Of a DNA stretch of 64,000 nucleotides, positions 35,869 through 45,414 are shown piece by piece. Positions within the stretch are counted from its first letter, which is position 1, and each line of letters starts with the position of its first letter. Origin of the DNA: Erythrobacter oryzae (lineage in GTDB: Bacteria; Pseudomonadota; Alphaproteobacteria; Sphingomonadales; Sphingomonadaceae); contig NZ_JASCXI010000001.1 in the NCBI RefSeq assembly GCF_030271515.1, forward strand, positions 496,001 through 560,000, written 5' to 3'. A program made the translations under genes and the position numbers. The notes beneath the pieces are model-generated. The model was given only the letters and a program-made list of their open reading frames with translations, was not told where the DNA came from and made no database searches.

Positions 35869-36711
35869 TTACGCGGCGAGCAGCTCCGGCTCGGCCGGGG
35901 TGCGGCTGGCGAGGAGGTTGTAGGGGTCCACACCTTCGGCCTGCCACACGCGGTGGCATTCGCGGTACATGACCGGCTGAGGGATGCGCAGCGCCGCGCG
36001 CACTTCCTCGAGCGGGCGTTCGAGCAGCTGGCGGATCGGCTGGTCGATCAGCGGCGGCGCGCCCTTGCCGATGCGATGCGCCTCGCGCACGGCACCGAAG
36101 ACGGGGGCCTTGGTGCCCTTGGCCATCTTCTTGATGTTGGCCGCGCCCGCATAGCCGATCAGCAGATGGCCCTGGCTGGGCATCTGGCCGTGGGTGAACA
36201 GCAGCACGCTCGCCTCGCCCAGTGCGTCGCGGCCATAGCCGGTGAGCACGTGGAACATGTCATGCGTGTCGCGCGAGCGGTTGATGTACCACTCGACCAG
36301 ATCGGGGAAGCGCGGACGTCCCGCACGGTCGCTTTCGGCGACGAGACCGGCGGCGGTCAGGCCCTCGGCTTCCATGAAATCGCAATAGGCGTGAGCGAGG
36401 CTGCCCTTGGGCGTGCGACGCAGCATCGCGTGATCGTCGAGGATCTCCGGCAGGCGCGGCTCGGTCTGGCGCAGATAGGCCCCGCGCTCGGACAGGGCGA
36501 GCTCGGCGATGCGCGGCAGGAAATCCTTCGAGGGCAGCGCTTCGAAGATGCGGAACACCGCCGCGGTGTCCTCCTTGTCCTGCATCAGCATCCGGAAGTT
36601 CTGGACCGCGCGCAGCGGGCGGTACTTCGCCTGCGGACGGTCGGGGTGCAGCAGCACCGTGCCGTCGGCGGCGAACATCCGGGTGTACTGGTCACGAGCG
36701 GTCTGGGTCAT
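35869..36711 (-). CDS. COQ4-like ubiquinone biosynthesis protein (copy 2)
   Basis: The 280-residue product carries the COQ4 motif as His150, Asp151, His154 and Glu166 (THDMFHVLTGYGRDALGEAS), in the same context as copy 1. The core of about 200 residues is alike, whereas the N-terminus (FAADGTVLLHPDRPQAKYRPL) differs. ATG 36711 is used; an in-frame ATG at 36861 would add 50 residues that overlap the operator-like region and look non-coding. Duplication and divergence from copy 1 is likely. Confidence 0.88.
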   Translation of the reverse strand: MTQTARDQYTRMFAADGTVLLHPDRPQAKYRPLRAVQNFRMLMQDKEDTAAVFRIFEALPSKDFLPRIAELALSERGAYLRQTEPRLPEILDDHAMLRRTPKGSLAHAYCDFMEAEGLTAAGLVAESDRAGRPRFPDLVEWYINRSRDTHDMFHVLTGYGRDALGEASVLLFTHGQMPSQGHLLIGYAGAANIKKMAKGTKAPVFGAVREAHRIGKGAPPLIDQPIRQLLERPLEEVRAALRIPQPVMYRECHRVWQAEGVDPYNLLASRTPAEPELLAA

Positions 36712-36754
36712 GCGGGCAATTCCTGTGCTGTGGTGCTGGTGTAACCACGGCTTG

Positions 36755-36773
36755 CTTACATGAATGTTAATAG
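36755..36773. promoter_or_regulatory. Operator-like palindrome upstream of COQ4 copy 2
   Basis: TTACATGAATGTTAA (36756-36770) is a near-palindrome 45 bases before the ATG of COQ4 copy 2, in a small AT-rich patch. It shares CTTACA, an internal TGT and TTAATAG with the element before COQ4 copy 1. Operator function is inferred. Confidence 0.4.
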
Positions 36774-36829
36774 CCGATTCGGTTCGCGATGTGAAACCCT
36801 TTTTGCGACGAGGCGTGCGAGCGGGGCGA

Positions 36830-37714
36830 TCAGCCCTCGCGCCAGTCGGCCTTCGGAACACCGAGCAGGATCAGCACGGACGTCAGATCCTCCGAATCAA
36901 CCCGGCCATTGGCGGCAGCGCGCGCCTTGGGCTTGGCGCGGTAGGCAAAGCCGTAGGTCGCCGCCTCGATCATCGGGATATCGTTGGCACCGTCTCCCGT
37001 GGCGAGGCTGTGTGCACCCTCCCCCAGCCCGCCGAGTTCCTCGCGCAGCACCGCCGCCTTGACCGCGGAATCGGTGATCGAGCCGATCAACCCGCCGGTG
37101 AGCTTGCCGCCCTCGACCGCCAGACGGTTGCCCACCACACGCTGGAACCCGAGCATCTCGGCGACCGGATCGGCAAAGTGGTGGAAGCCCCCCGTCACAA
37201 GCACGGTGCGAGTGCCGAGCGCCGCGAGCGTTGCCACCAGCGTCTTGGCACCCGGGGTCGCGGTGATCCTTTCGGCAAGGCACTGCGCAATCGCGCCCTC
37301 GTCCAGCCCCGCCAGCAGCGCCACGCGTTCGCGCAAGGCCGCCTCGAAATCGAGTTCGCCCTGCATCGCGCGCTCGGTGATGTCTGCGATCTGCGCCTTG
37401 ATCCCGGCATAGTCGGCCAGCTCGTCGATGCATTCCTGCCCGATCATGGTCGAATCCATGTCGGAGACGAACAGGCGGGGGACTTCGATGCTCCCGCGCG
37501 CGACCAGCATCGCGGGCGCTTCGAACGTCCCGTCGATCGCCGCCAGCACCGCGGCCGCGTCGCTGCCGTCCATGTGAAGTTCGAGCACGCCAGCATCGCC
37601 CTCAGGCATGGCGGCCGCCGTCACCTGCAACCCCGCTTCGGCCAGCGCAGCGACAAGCGCATCGAGACGCGTTTCACATTTACCTGTCTCTGCTATCAGC
37701 CGCGCAATGAGCAT
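36830..37714 (-). CDS. serB: Phosphoserine phosphatase
   Basis: SerB catalyses the last step of serine synthesis. The 294-residue protein has an N-terminal ACT-like domain (about 1-75) and a HAD phosphatase domain. HAD motif I is DMDSTMIGQE (Asp85 and Asp87), motif II TGGF, and motif III/IV GDGANDIPMIEAA. The ATG at 37714 is the only start that keeps the whole ACT domain; it overlaps the miaA start on the other strand by 8 bases. Confidence 0.95.
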   Translation of the reverse strand: MLIARLIAETGKCETRLDALVAALAEAGLQVTAAAMPEGDAGVLELHMDGSDAAAVLAAIDGTFEAPAMLVARGSIEVPRLFVSDMDSTMIGQECIDELADYAGIKAQIADITERAMQGELDFEAALRERVALLAGLDEGAIAQCLAERITATPGAKTLVATLAALGTRTVLVTGGFHHFADPVAEMLGFQRVVGNRLAVEGGKLTGGLIGSITDSAVKAAVLREELGGLGEGAHSLATGDGANDIPMIEAATYGFAYRAKPKARAAANGRVDSEDLTSVLILLGVPKADWREG

Positions 37715-38663
37715 TCCGACCACTCCTGAAAATCCGCTCGCGCTCATTGCAGGGCCGACCGCCAGCGGCAAGAGCGCGGTTGCGCTCGCCCTCGCCCATC
37801 GCCTCGCCGCCGATGGCCGCCGCGCGGTGATCATCAATGCCGATTCTGCGCAGGTCTATGCCGACTTGCAGATCCTCTCCGCCCGCCCCTCCGAGGAAGA
37901 GATGGAAGGGATCGAACACCGCCTGTTCGGCGCGTGGGACGGGGCGGAGGCCTGCTCGGCTGCCAAGTGGGCCGCGCGCGCCAAGGAAGAGATCGCCGAT
38001 TGCCATGCGAATGATGCGGTGCCGATCCTCGTCGGCGGCACGGGGCTTTATCTGAAGGTGCTGCTCGAAGGCATCGCCCCCATCCCCGAGATCGATCCCG
38101 CGGTGCGCGCGACGGTGCGCGCGATGGACGAGGGCGACGCGTGGAAGCTCCTCCAGATCGAGGACCCCGAACGCGCGGCGATGCTCGATCCCGGTGACAG
38201 CCAGCGCATCGCCCGCGCGCTCGAGGTCAAGCGCTCGACCGGGGTGACGCTCGGCGACTGGCAGCTCGCCAAGGCGGGCGGGATCGCCGAGGAGGTGACG
38301 CTCCACCCCCTGATCGTCGAGCCCGAGCGCCAATGGGTCTACGACCGCTGCGATCTGCGCTTCGAGGGGATGCTGGATCAGGGCGCGATCGCCGAGGTGG
38401 AGGCGCTGCTGGCGCGCGAACTCGATCCTGACCTTCCGGTGATGCGCGCCATCGGCGTGCCCGAAATCGCCGCCTGGCTCGCAGGCGAGATCGAGGCGGA
38501 CGACGTGGTCGCGGCCGGGAGCCAGGCCACCCGCAATTACGCCAAGCGCCAGTTCACCTGGTTTCGGCGCCAGCCTCCGCCCGAATGGCCGCGGGTCCAT
38601 CCCGATTGGGAATCCGAAAATATCGACATTGACACCGCATTCGCATCTTTATTGCGCAAATAG
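37707..38663 (+). CDS. miaA: tRNA dimethylallyltransferase
   Basis: MiaA adds a dimethylallyl group to A37 of tRNAs reading UNN codons. The 318-residue protein has the P-loop ALIAGPTASGKSAVALALA (about residues 12-30), NADSAQVYADLQILSARP (substrate Asp and Gln), GGTGLYLKVLLEGI, and the C-terminal TRNYAKRQFTWFRRQ. The start ATG lies inside the first codons of divergent serB, so its promoter must lie within serB. Confidence 0.96.
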   Translation: MSIPTTPENPLALIAGPTASGKSAVALALAHRLAADGRRAVIINADSAQVYADLQILSARPSEEEMEGIEHRLFGAWDGAEACSAAKWAARAKEEIADCHANDAVPILVGGTGLYLKVLLEGIAPIPEIDPAVRATVRAMDEGDAWKLLQIEDPERAAMLDPGDSQRIARALEVKRSTGVTLGDWQLAKAGGIAEEVTLHPLIVEPERQWVYDRCDLRFEGMLDQGAIAEVEALLARELDPDLPVMRAIGVPEIAAWLAGEIEADDVVAAGSQATRNYAKRQFTWFRRQPPPEWPRVHPDWESENIDIDTAFASLLRK

Positions 38664-38666
38664 GGC

Positions 38667-38695
38667 TTGACTTATCAGATTATGACCTTTAGCGG
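38667..38695 (+). promoter_or_regulatory. Possible ilvB promoter
   Basis: TTGACT (38667-38672), 17 bases, TAGCGG (38690-38695) matches the carA promoter geometry and its -10 exactly. Transcription would begin near 38702, directly before the strong hairpin at 38706-38737, so the transcript would start with that structure. This makes either the promoter or the terminator reading questionable. Confidence 0.35.
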
Positions 38696-38705
38696 CGGTG
38701 TTACT

Positions 38706-38747
38706 CGGCCCGATGCGCACCCCCCTGCGTCGGGCCGGTTTTCTTAT
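38706..38747 (+). terminator. Terminator (or 5' attenuator) between miaA and ilvB
   Basis: CGGCCCGATGC (38706-38716) pairs with GCGTCGGGCCG (38727-38737), one G-T pair in 11, loop of 10 bases, then TTTTCTTATT. It stops miaA transcription or, if ilvB is transcribed through it, acts as an attenuator. No short reading frame with a run of Ile, Leu or Val codons is present upstream, which argues against classical attenuation. Confidence 0.75.
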
Positions 38748-38762
38748 TGACGACAGCCTTCG

Positions 38763-40562
38763 ATGGAGTGCCCCGTGCCTGCCCCGACCAGCCCCGCCCC
38801 GGACAATCCCCCCGCGATGAGCGGCGCGGCGATCCTCGTCGAAGGGCTGATCGAACAGGGGGTCGAGTTCGTCTTCGGCTATCCCGGCGGCGCGGTGCTT
38901 CCCATTTATGACGAGCTGTTCGGCGACGAGCGCATCCGCCACATCCTCGTCCGCCACGAAGCGGGCGCGGCCCACGCGGCCGAAGGCTATGCCCGCGCCA
39001 CCGGCAAGCCGGGCGTGGTGCTCGTCACCAGCGGCCCGGGCGCGACCAATGCCATCACCGGCATTGCCGATGCGTGGATGGACTCGATCCCGATGGTGGT
39101 CATCACCGGCCAGGTGCCGACCGCGCTGATCGGGACCGACGCCTTCCAGGAAGCCGACACCATCGGCATCACCCGCCACTGCACCAAACACAATTACCTC
39201 GTGAAGGACCCGGCTGATCTCGCCGCGACGATCAAGGAGGCCTTCCTGATCGCCACCACCGGCCGCCCCGGCCCGGTCGTGATCGACATTCCCAAGAACG
39301 TCCAGATCGCGATCCCCTCCGAGCGCCGCGCCTTGGTGCGGGCCGGATCGCATCGCTACGCCCCCCAGACCGTCGCCCCGGCCGAGCAGATCGTCGAGGC
39401 GGTGGAGATGATCGCCGCGGCCGAGCGCCCGATCCTCTACACCGGCGGCGGCATCATCAATTCCGGCCCCGCAGCGAGCGCGCTGCTGCGCCAGTTCCAG
39501 GACCTGACCGGCGCGCCCGTCACCTCGACCCTGATGGGCCTCGGCGCCTTCCCCTCCGCGCATCCCGACTGGCTCGGGATGCTGGGGATGCACGGCACCT
39601 ACGAAGCCAACATGGCGATGAACCAGTGCGACGTGATGGTCTGCATCGGCGCGCGCTTCGACGACCGCGTGACCGGGCGACTGGACGCTTTCTCGCCCAA
39701 TTCGAAGAAGATCCACATCGATATCGACCGCTCCTCGATCAACAAGGTGGTGCCAGTCGATCTCGGCATCCTCGGCGATTGCGGGACGGTGCTGGCGCAG
39801 CTGGTCGAGGCTTGGGGCAGCCGCCAGGCGCAGGACCTTGGCGAATGGAAGGCGCGGATCGCGGGCTGGCGCGCGCGCGAGTGCCTTGCCTATCCCGAGC
39901 GCTCGACCAAGAACCCCGGCATGATCATGCCGCAAAAGGCGGTCGAGCGGCTGCACGCGCTCACCCACGCCCGCAAGCCGATCATCACCACCGAAGTCGG
40001 CCAGCACCAGATGTGGGCGGCGCAATATTTCGGCTTCGAGGACCCCAACAAGTGGCTCACCTCGGGCGGGCTCGGGACGATGGGCTATGGCCTCCCCGCG
40101 GCCATCGGCGCGCAGCTCGGCCATCCTGATGCGCTGGTGATCGACATCGCGGGCGAGGCGAGCATCCAGATGAACATCCAGGAACTCGGCACCGCGTCGC
40201 AATACCGCCTGCCGGTCAAGATTTTCATCCTTAACAACGAATACATGGGCATGGTCCGCCAGTGGCAGGAACTGACCTATGAGAGCCGCTATTCGAACAG
40301 CTACTCCGACAGCCTCCCCGATTTCGTGAAGCTCGCCGAAGCCTATGGCTGGAAGGGCATCCGCATCACCGAGGAACGCGAACTGGACGATGGCATCATG
40401 CGGATGCTCGACCACAATGGTCCGGTGATTGTCGACTGCCTCGTCGCGCAGGATGCCAACTGCCTGCCGATGATCCCGAGCGGCGCGGCGCACACCGAGA
40501 TGCTTCTCTATGGCGACAAGGTCGACGGCACGATGGACGACGAAGCCAAGGCGCTGGTGTAG
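38763..40562 (+). CDS. ilvB: Acetolactate synthase, large (catalytic) subunit
   Basis: The enzyme condenses pyruvates with TPP, FAD and Mg in Val/Leu/Ile synthesis. The 599-residue protein has [16 protein letters not shown], the catalytic Glu in [21 protein letters not shown] (about residue 66), a central FAD domain and the C-terminal TPP domain. The TPP motif reads AGEASIQMN with Glu465 where most enzymes have Asp (GDG/GDA); the paired NN is in FILNNEYMG. An internal ATG at 38817 is an alternative start. It heads ilvB-ilvN-ilvC. Confidence 0.96.
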   Translation: MECPVPAPTSPAPDNPPAMSGAAILVEGLIEQGVEFVFGYPGGAVLPIYDELFGDERIRHILVRHEAGAAHAAEGYARATGKPGVVLVTSGPGATNAITGIADAWMDSIPMVVITGQVPTALIGTDAFQEADTIGITRHCTKHNYLVKDPADLAATIKEAFLIATTGRPGPVVIDIPKNVQIAIPSERRALVRAGSHRYAPQTVAPAEQIVEAVEMIAAAERPILYTGGGIINSGPAASALLRQFQDLTGAPVTSTLMGLGAFPSAHPDWLGMLGMHGTYEANMAMNQCDVMVCIGARFDDRVTGRLDAFSPNSKKIHIDIDRSSINKVVPVDLGILGDCGTVLAQLVEAWGSRQAQDLGEWKARIAGWRARECLAYPERSTKNPGMIMPQKAVERLHALTHARKPIITTEVGQHQMWAAQYFGFEDPNKWLTSGGLGTMGYGLPAAIGAQLGHPDALVIDIAGEASIQMNIQELGTASQYRLPVKIFILNNEYMGMVRQWQELTYESRYSNSYSDSLPDFVKLAEAYGWKGIRITEERELDDGIMRMLDHNGPVIVDCLVAQDANCLPMIPSGAAHTEMLLYGDKVDGTMDDEAKALV

Positions 40563-40571
40563 GAAAAGCTC

Positions 40572-42151
<1,580 letters not shown>

Positions 42152-42187
42152 CGCCAAAGCAAGGGCCTGATGTTCGAAGGCCCGCGC

Positions 42188-42769
42188 ATGAAACTGGTTT
42201 ACGCGGCGATCGCCATCCTGTGGGTGGCGATCGTCGTGCATCTGGCGAGCACCCGCAAGGGGCCCGAGGATTTCGTCGTCACGGTCTCGCAGTCGCAAGT
42301 GCAGGCCTTCGCCCGCGAAAGGCTCGGGGCGATGCAGGCGCGATCTTTCGCGGAGCGGCTCGAGCTGTGCGCGATCATCTTCGAGGACAGCGAGGGCAAG
42401 CTCCAGTCCTCCGAAGTGCGCCCCGGCGACGAGGCGACCTGCGACCTCGAATATTTCGACGCGCCCGGCATGGCCCCGCTCGCCAGCATCCATACCCACG
42501 GCGCTTTCGATGAAGATTACGACAGCGAGGTGCCCTCGGTGATCGACCTTGAAGGCGACGTCGCGGACCAGATGGACGGCTATGTGGCAACGCCGGGCGG
42601 GCGGCTGTGGCGGGTCGACTGGGAGCGCGAGCGCGTCGTGCTGGTGTGCGGCGCGGGCTGTCTGGCGCAGGACCCCGCCTACCGTGCCTGCCCCGACGAT
42701 ACGGTCGCGGCGAGCTACTCCGGCGCGGAACTCGCCGCGCGCAGCCGTCGTCCTGTCCTGGAGTGCTGA
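42188..42769 (+). CDS. DUF4329-type protein with N-terminal membrane anchor
   Basis: The roughly 193-residue product has an N-terminal hydrophobic anchor (LVYAAIAILWVAIVVHLA) and a domain with SIHTHGAFDEDYDSEVPSVIDLEGD. This resembles DUF4329, a JAB/MPN-like domain with a His-x-His and downstream Ser/Asp pattern. Whether it binds metal is unknown. An ATG at 42170 would add six residues; neither start has a strong ribosome-binding site. It ends with four cysteines in the last 50 residues (CGAGC, ACPDD, LEC). Confidence 0.72.
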   Translation: MKLVYAAIAILWVAIVVHLASTRKGPEDFVVTVSQSQVQAFARERLGAMQARSFAERLELCAIIFEDSEGKLQSSEVRPGDEATCDLEYFDAPGMAPLASIHTHGAFDEDYDSEVPSVIDLEGDVADQMDGYVATPGGRLWRVDWERERVVLVCGAGCLAQDPAYRACPDDTVAASYSGAELAARSRRPVLEC

Positions 42770-42836
42770 GCCTTCGCGGGGGCGCAGGAACCCTGCGGTC
42801 GCCCGTGGATTTGAAACGCAACCCAAGGAGACACCC

Positions 42837-43484
42837 ATGAAGCGTCACATCATCCCCGCCCTCGCGCTCGCCGCTGTCGGCCTCACCGCCTTTGCCCCGG
42901 CTCTCACCGCGCAAGGCGCGCCGCAGGTGCCGGGCGCGAAGGACCCCGCGCGCGTCACCGCCGGGTCCTATGCCGCCGATCCCAACCACTCGCTGATCGG
43001 GTGGGAGGTCAACCACTTCGGCTTCAACGATTATTACGGCCTGTTCGGCGATGTCGCGGGCAATCTCACCATCGATCCGGCCAACCCCAACGCCGCCAAG
43101 GTCGATGTGACGATCCCGGTCACCAATGTCACCACCGCGAGCAAGGGCCTGACCGATCACCTGCTGCGCCCCGGCAAGGACGGCGGCAAGCCCGACTTCT
43201 TCGGCCCCGCCCCGGCCCCTGCCCGCTTCGTCTCGACCTCGGTCAAGGCGGACGGAATGAAGGCCACCATCACCGGCGATCTGACGCTGAACGGCATCAC
43301 CAAGCCCGTCACCTTCGAGGCCGAATTCACCGGCGCGGGCAACAACCCCTTCAGCAAGAAGGCGACCATCGGCTTCGAGGCGGAGACCGAGATCAAGCGC
43401 TCGGACTTCGGGATCGATGCCTACATCCCCTTCGTCAGCGACGAGGTTGAACTCGATATCAGCGTGGCGTTCGAGAAACAGTAA
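42837..43484 (+). CDS. YceI family periplasmic lipocalin-like protein
   Basis: The 215-residue protein has a signal peptide (cleaved near TAQG, about residue 24) and a YceI domain: DPNHSLIGWEVNHFGFNDYYG, LTLNGITKPVTFEAEF and KRSDFGIDAYIPFVSDEVELDI. YceI proteins bind isoprenoids such as polyprenyl chains in a lipocalin barrel. AAGGAG before ATG 42837 is a good ribosome-binding site. Confidence 0.93.
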   Translation: MKRHIIPALALAAVGLTAFAPALTAQGAPQVPGAKDPARVTAGSYAADPNHSLIGWEVNHFGFNDYYGLFGDVAGNLTIDPANPNAAKVDVTIPVTNVTTASKGLTDHLLRPGKDGGKPDFFGPAPAPARFVSTSVKADGMKATITGDLTLNGITKPVTFEAEFTGAGNNPFSKKATIGFEAETEIKRSDFGIDAYIPFVSDEVELDISVAFEKQ

Positions 43485-43496
43485 ACCCCAAGGCGA

Positions 43497-43528
43497 CTGG
43501 CGGGCCGCAAAGGGGAGGAGCCCGCCAG
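43497..43528. terminator. Hairpin between convergent yceI-family and YHS genes
   Basis: CTGGCGGGC (43497-43505) and GCCCGCCAG (43520-43528) form a perfect 9-bp stem in the 63-base gap between convergent stops. There is no T-run on either side, so if it terminates at all it may need Rho, or it may only block 3' exonucleases. Confidence 0.5.
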
Positions 43529-43547
43529 CCACCCATCATCGGGCCGG

Positions 43548-44045
43548 TCAGAGACCGAACCAGCCCGATCCGGTGTAAGTCTTGCCCGCCGGAATCTTCG
43601 CCCAATTGGGCCCGCCCTTGGCGATGAAGCCCGAAATGTCCTTGCGCCACTTGGCGCGGATGCCCTGATCGTAGTTCAAGTAGAGCTTGCCGCCGACGAT
43701 GTCGTAGGCGGTCGGATCGCCCGGCGCGAGATAGCCCTGCGCGATCGCCCAAGCGCAATGCCCGCCATATTGCGGGGCGTAGGCGGCGGGATTGGCCTTG
43801 AAGGCGGCGGCGTTTTCGGCCGATGCGAAGCGCCATTCGGTGCCCTTCCAGCTCACCTTGAACTGCGCGCTGCCCTTCACCGGCTTGCCCTGTCCGCGGA
43901 AGTAGCTGACCGTGTCATAGCCCCCCACCGCGACATTGGCGCTCGCGGCATAGATCCCGCCATCGGCGAGCGCGGGAACGGGTGCGGCGAGGCCGAGCGG
44001 GGCGGCGAGCGCCGCGAGGGCGAGAAGCAGGCGGGCAGGTTTCAT
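43548..44045 (-). CDS. Exported YHS-domain protein
   Basis: The 165-residue product has a signal peptide (about 1-26, ending PALADG) and a YHS-type domain: VAVGGYDTVSYFRGQG, AQFKVSWKGTEWRFASAENAAAF, PQYGGHCAWAIAQG. YHS domains often bind metals such as copper; here the Cys and His of GGHCAW are the candidates. An ATG at 44054 adds three residues. It diverges from the lldD-type gene. Confidence 0.88.
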   Translation of the reverse strand: MKPARLLLALAALAAPLGLAAPVPALADGGIYAASANVAVGGYDTVSYFRGQGKPVKGSAQFKVSWKGTEWRFASAENAAAFKANPAAYAPQYGGHCAWAIAQGYLAPGDPTAYDIVGGKLYLNYDQGIRAKWRKDISGFIAKGGPNWAKIPAGKTYTGSGWFGL

Positions 44046-44172
44046 CGGTTCCATCCTTGTGCTGGGCCGCGCGCATCCATGCCGCAGGCCGGTCGCAGCG
44101 TCTTTCGCGCGCTCACCCTCATTGGTGACAGGGCCGCACAAAAATCGTCGACTTGCCGAAGCGAGTGCTTCA

Positions 44173-45339
44173 ATGCTGCACCCCGTCATGCGCCTTTCCG
44201 ACTGTCACAACATCGACGATTTCCGCAGGCTGGCGAAGGCAAGACTGCCCTTCCCGGTGTTCGACTATATCGACGGCGCGGCCGATGACGAGCTGACCAA
44301 GGCGCGCAACACCGCCGCCTTTGCCGGGGTCGATCTGGTGCCCGACGTGCTGGCAGGCGTGGCCGAGATCGACACCTCCTGCACCATCCTCGGGCGCAAG
44401 TCGGCCCTCCCTCTGATGCTCTCGCCCACCGCGGTGCAGCGCGCCTTCCACTGGGAGGGCGAGCGCGCCGTTGCCCGCGCGGCGGAGAAATACGGGCTGT
44501 GGTTCGGCATCTCGAGCCTCGCCACGCGCAGCATCGAAGAGATCGCCGCGCTCACCAGCGGCCCCAAGCTGTTCCAGCTCTATGTCCACAAGGACAAGGG
44601 CCTCAACGCCCACATGATCGAGCGCTGTCAGGCGGCGAAATTCGATGCGCTGGCGCTGACGGTCGACACCATCGTTTCGGGCAAGCGCGAGCGGTGCCTG
44701 CGCTCCGGCTTCACCACACCGCCGCGCTTCACTCCGCGCGCGGTGTGGAGCTACGCCACCCGCCCCAAGTGGACGCTCGACTACGTGCTGCGCGAGAAAT
44801 TCCGACTCCCCAACCTCGACACCCACGTGACCGAGGGATCGGGCAAGGCCGTCAGCATCGCCGAATATTTCAACACCATGCTCGACACCGCGATGGACTG
44901 GGACACCGCCGCGCGGATCCGGCAGGACTGGGGCGGCACCTTCGTATTGAAGGGCATCATGAGCGCGGGCGACGCGCGGCGGGCGGTCGAGATCGGGGCG
45001 GATGCGATCATGATCTCGAACCACGGCGGACGCCAGCTGGACGGCAGCCGCGCACCCTTCGACCAACTGCCCGAGATCGTCGATGCGGTCGGCGGCAAGA
45101 TCGAGATTATCTGCGACGGCGGCATCCGGCGCGGCACCCATGTCCTCAAGGCCCTGTGCAGCGGCGCCACTGCCGCCTCGGGCGGGCGGCTCTATCTCTA
45201 TGCGCTGGCCGCCGCCGGGCAGGCCGGGGTCGAGCGCGCGCTCGGCATCCTCAAGGACGAGATCGAGCGCGGGATGCGGCTGATGGGGGTCACCAGTATC
45301 GACCAGCTCACCCCCGATCGCATCCGCCAGCGGCACTAA
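44173..45339 (+). CDS. lldD: FMN-dependent alpha-hydroxy-acid dehydrogenase (L-lactate dehydrogenase type)
   Basis: The 388-residue protein is an LldD/glycolate-oxidase-family enzyme that oxidises L-2-hydroxy acids, with electrons going to quinones or oxygen. It has FPVFDYIDGAADDE, LMLSPTAVQRAFHWEGE, the KGIMSAGDARRAVEIGADA strand and the active-site ISNHGGRQLDG (catalytic His and Arg). Lactate is the most likely substrate, but mandelate or others are possible. ATG 44188 is an alternative start, five residues in. Confidence 0.88.
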   Translation: MLHPVMRLSDCHNIDDFRRLAKARLPFPVFDYIDGAADDELTKARNTAAFAGVDLVPDVLAGVAEIDTSCTILGRKSALPLMLSPTAVQRAFHWEGERAVARAAEKYGLWFGISSLATRSIEEIAALTSGPKLFQLYVHKDKGLNAHMIERCQAAKFDALALTVDTIVSGKRERCLRSGFTTPPRFTPRAVWSYATRPKWTLDYVLREKFRLPNLDTHVTEGSGKAVSIAEYFNTMLDTAMDWDTAARIRQDWGGTFVLKGIMSAGDARRAVEIGADAIMISNHGGRQLDGSRAPFDQLPEIVDAVGGKIEIICDGGIRRGTHVLKALCSGATAASGGRLYLYALAAAGQAGVERALGILKDEIERGMRLMGVTSIDQLTPDRIRQRH

Positions 45340-45348
45340 TAGGCACGC

Positions 45349-45366
45349 GTGTCATAAACCGGTAAC
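45349..45366 (+). promoter_or_regulatory. Candidate Pho box before the I78-type lipoprotein
   Basis: GTGTCATAAACCGGTAAC has 14 of 18 matches to the E. coli Pho-box consensus, and its first 11-mer TGTCATAAACC is identical to that of the pst Pho box at 58880. It lies 10 bases past the lldD-type stop and 49 before the lipoprotein ATG. The second half-site is degenerate. Confidence 0.35.
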
Positions 45367-45414
45367 GCAAGGGGCGTTTGGGCGGGCACGCTCGAAATCA
45401 GGGGATCCGACACA

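Noticed and set aside
34635..36262. Half parS-like sequences GCACGTGGAACA in both COQ4 genes
   Set aside because: Both encode the same conserved FHVLT residues of the COQ4 motif, so the similarity is due to homology. The left half of parS is absent.
36712..36861. Fifty-residue N-terminal extension of COQ4 copy 2
   Set aside because: It would run through the AT-rich operator-like patch, has no similarity to copy 1 and shows non-coding composition.
38680..38745. Leader peptide MTFSGGVTRPDAHPPASGRF before ilvB as an attenuator sensor
   Set aside because: It contains only one Val and no Ile or Leu run, so it cannot sense branched-chain amino acids. The hairpin there is better explained as a terminator.
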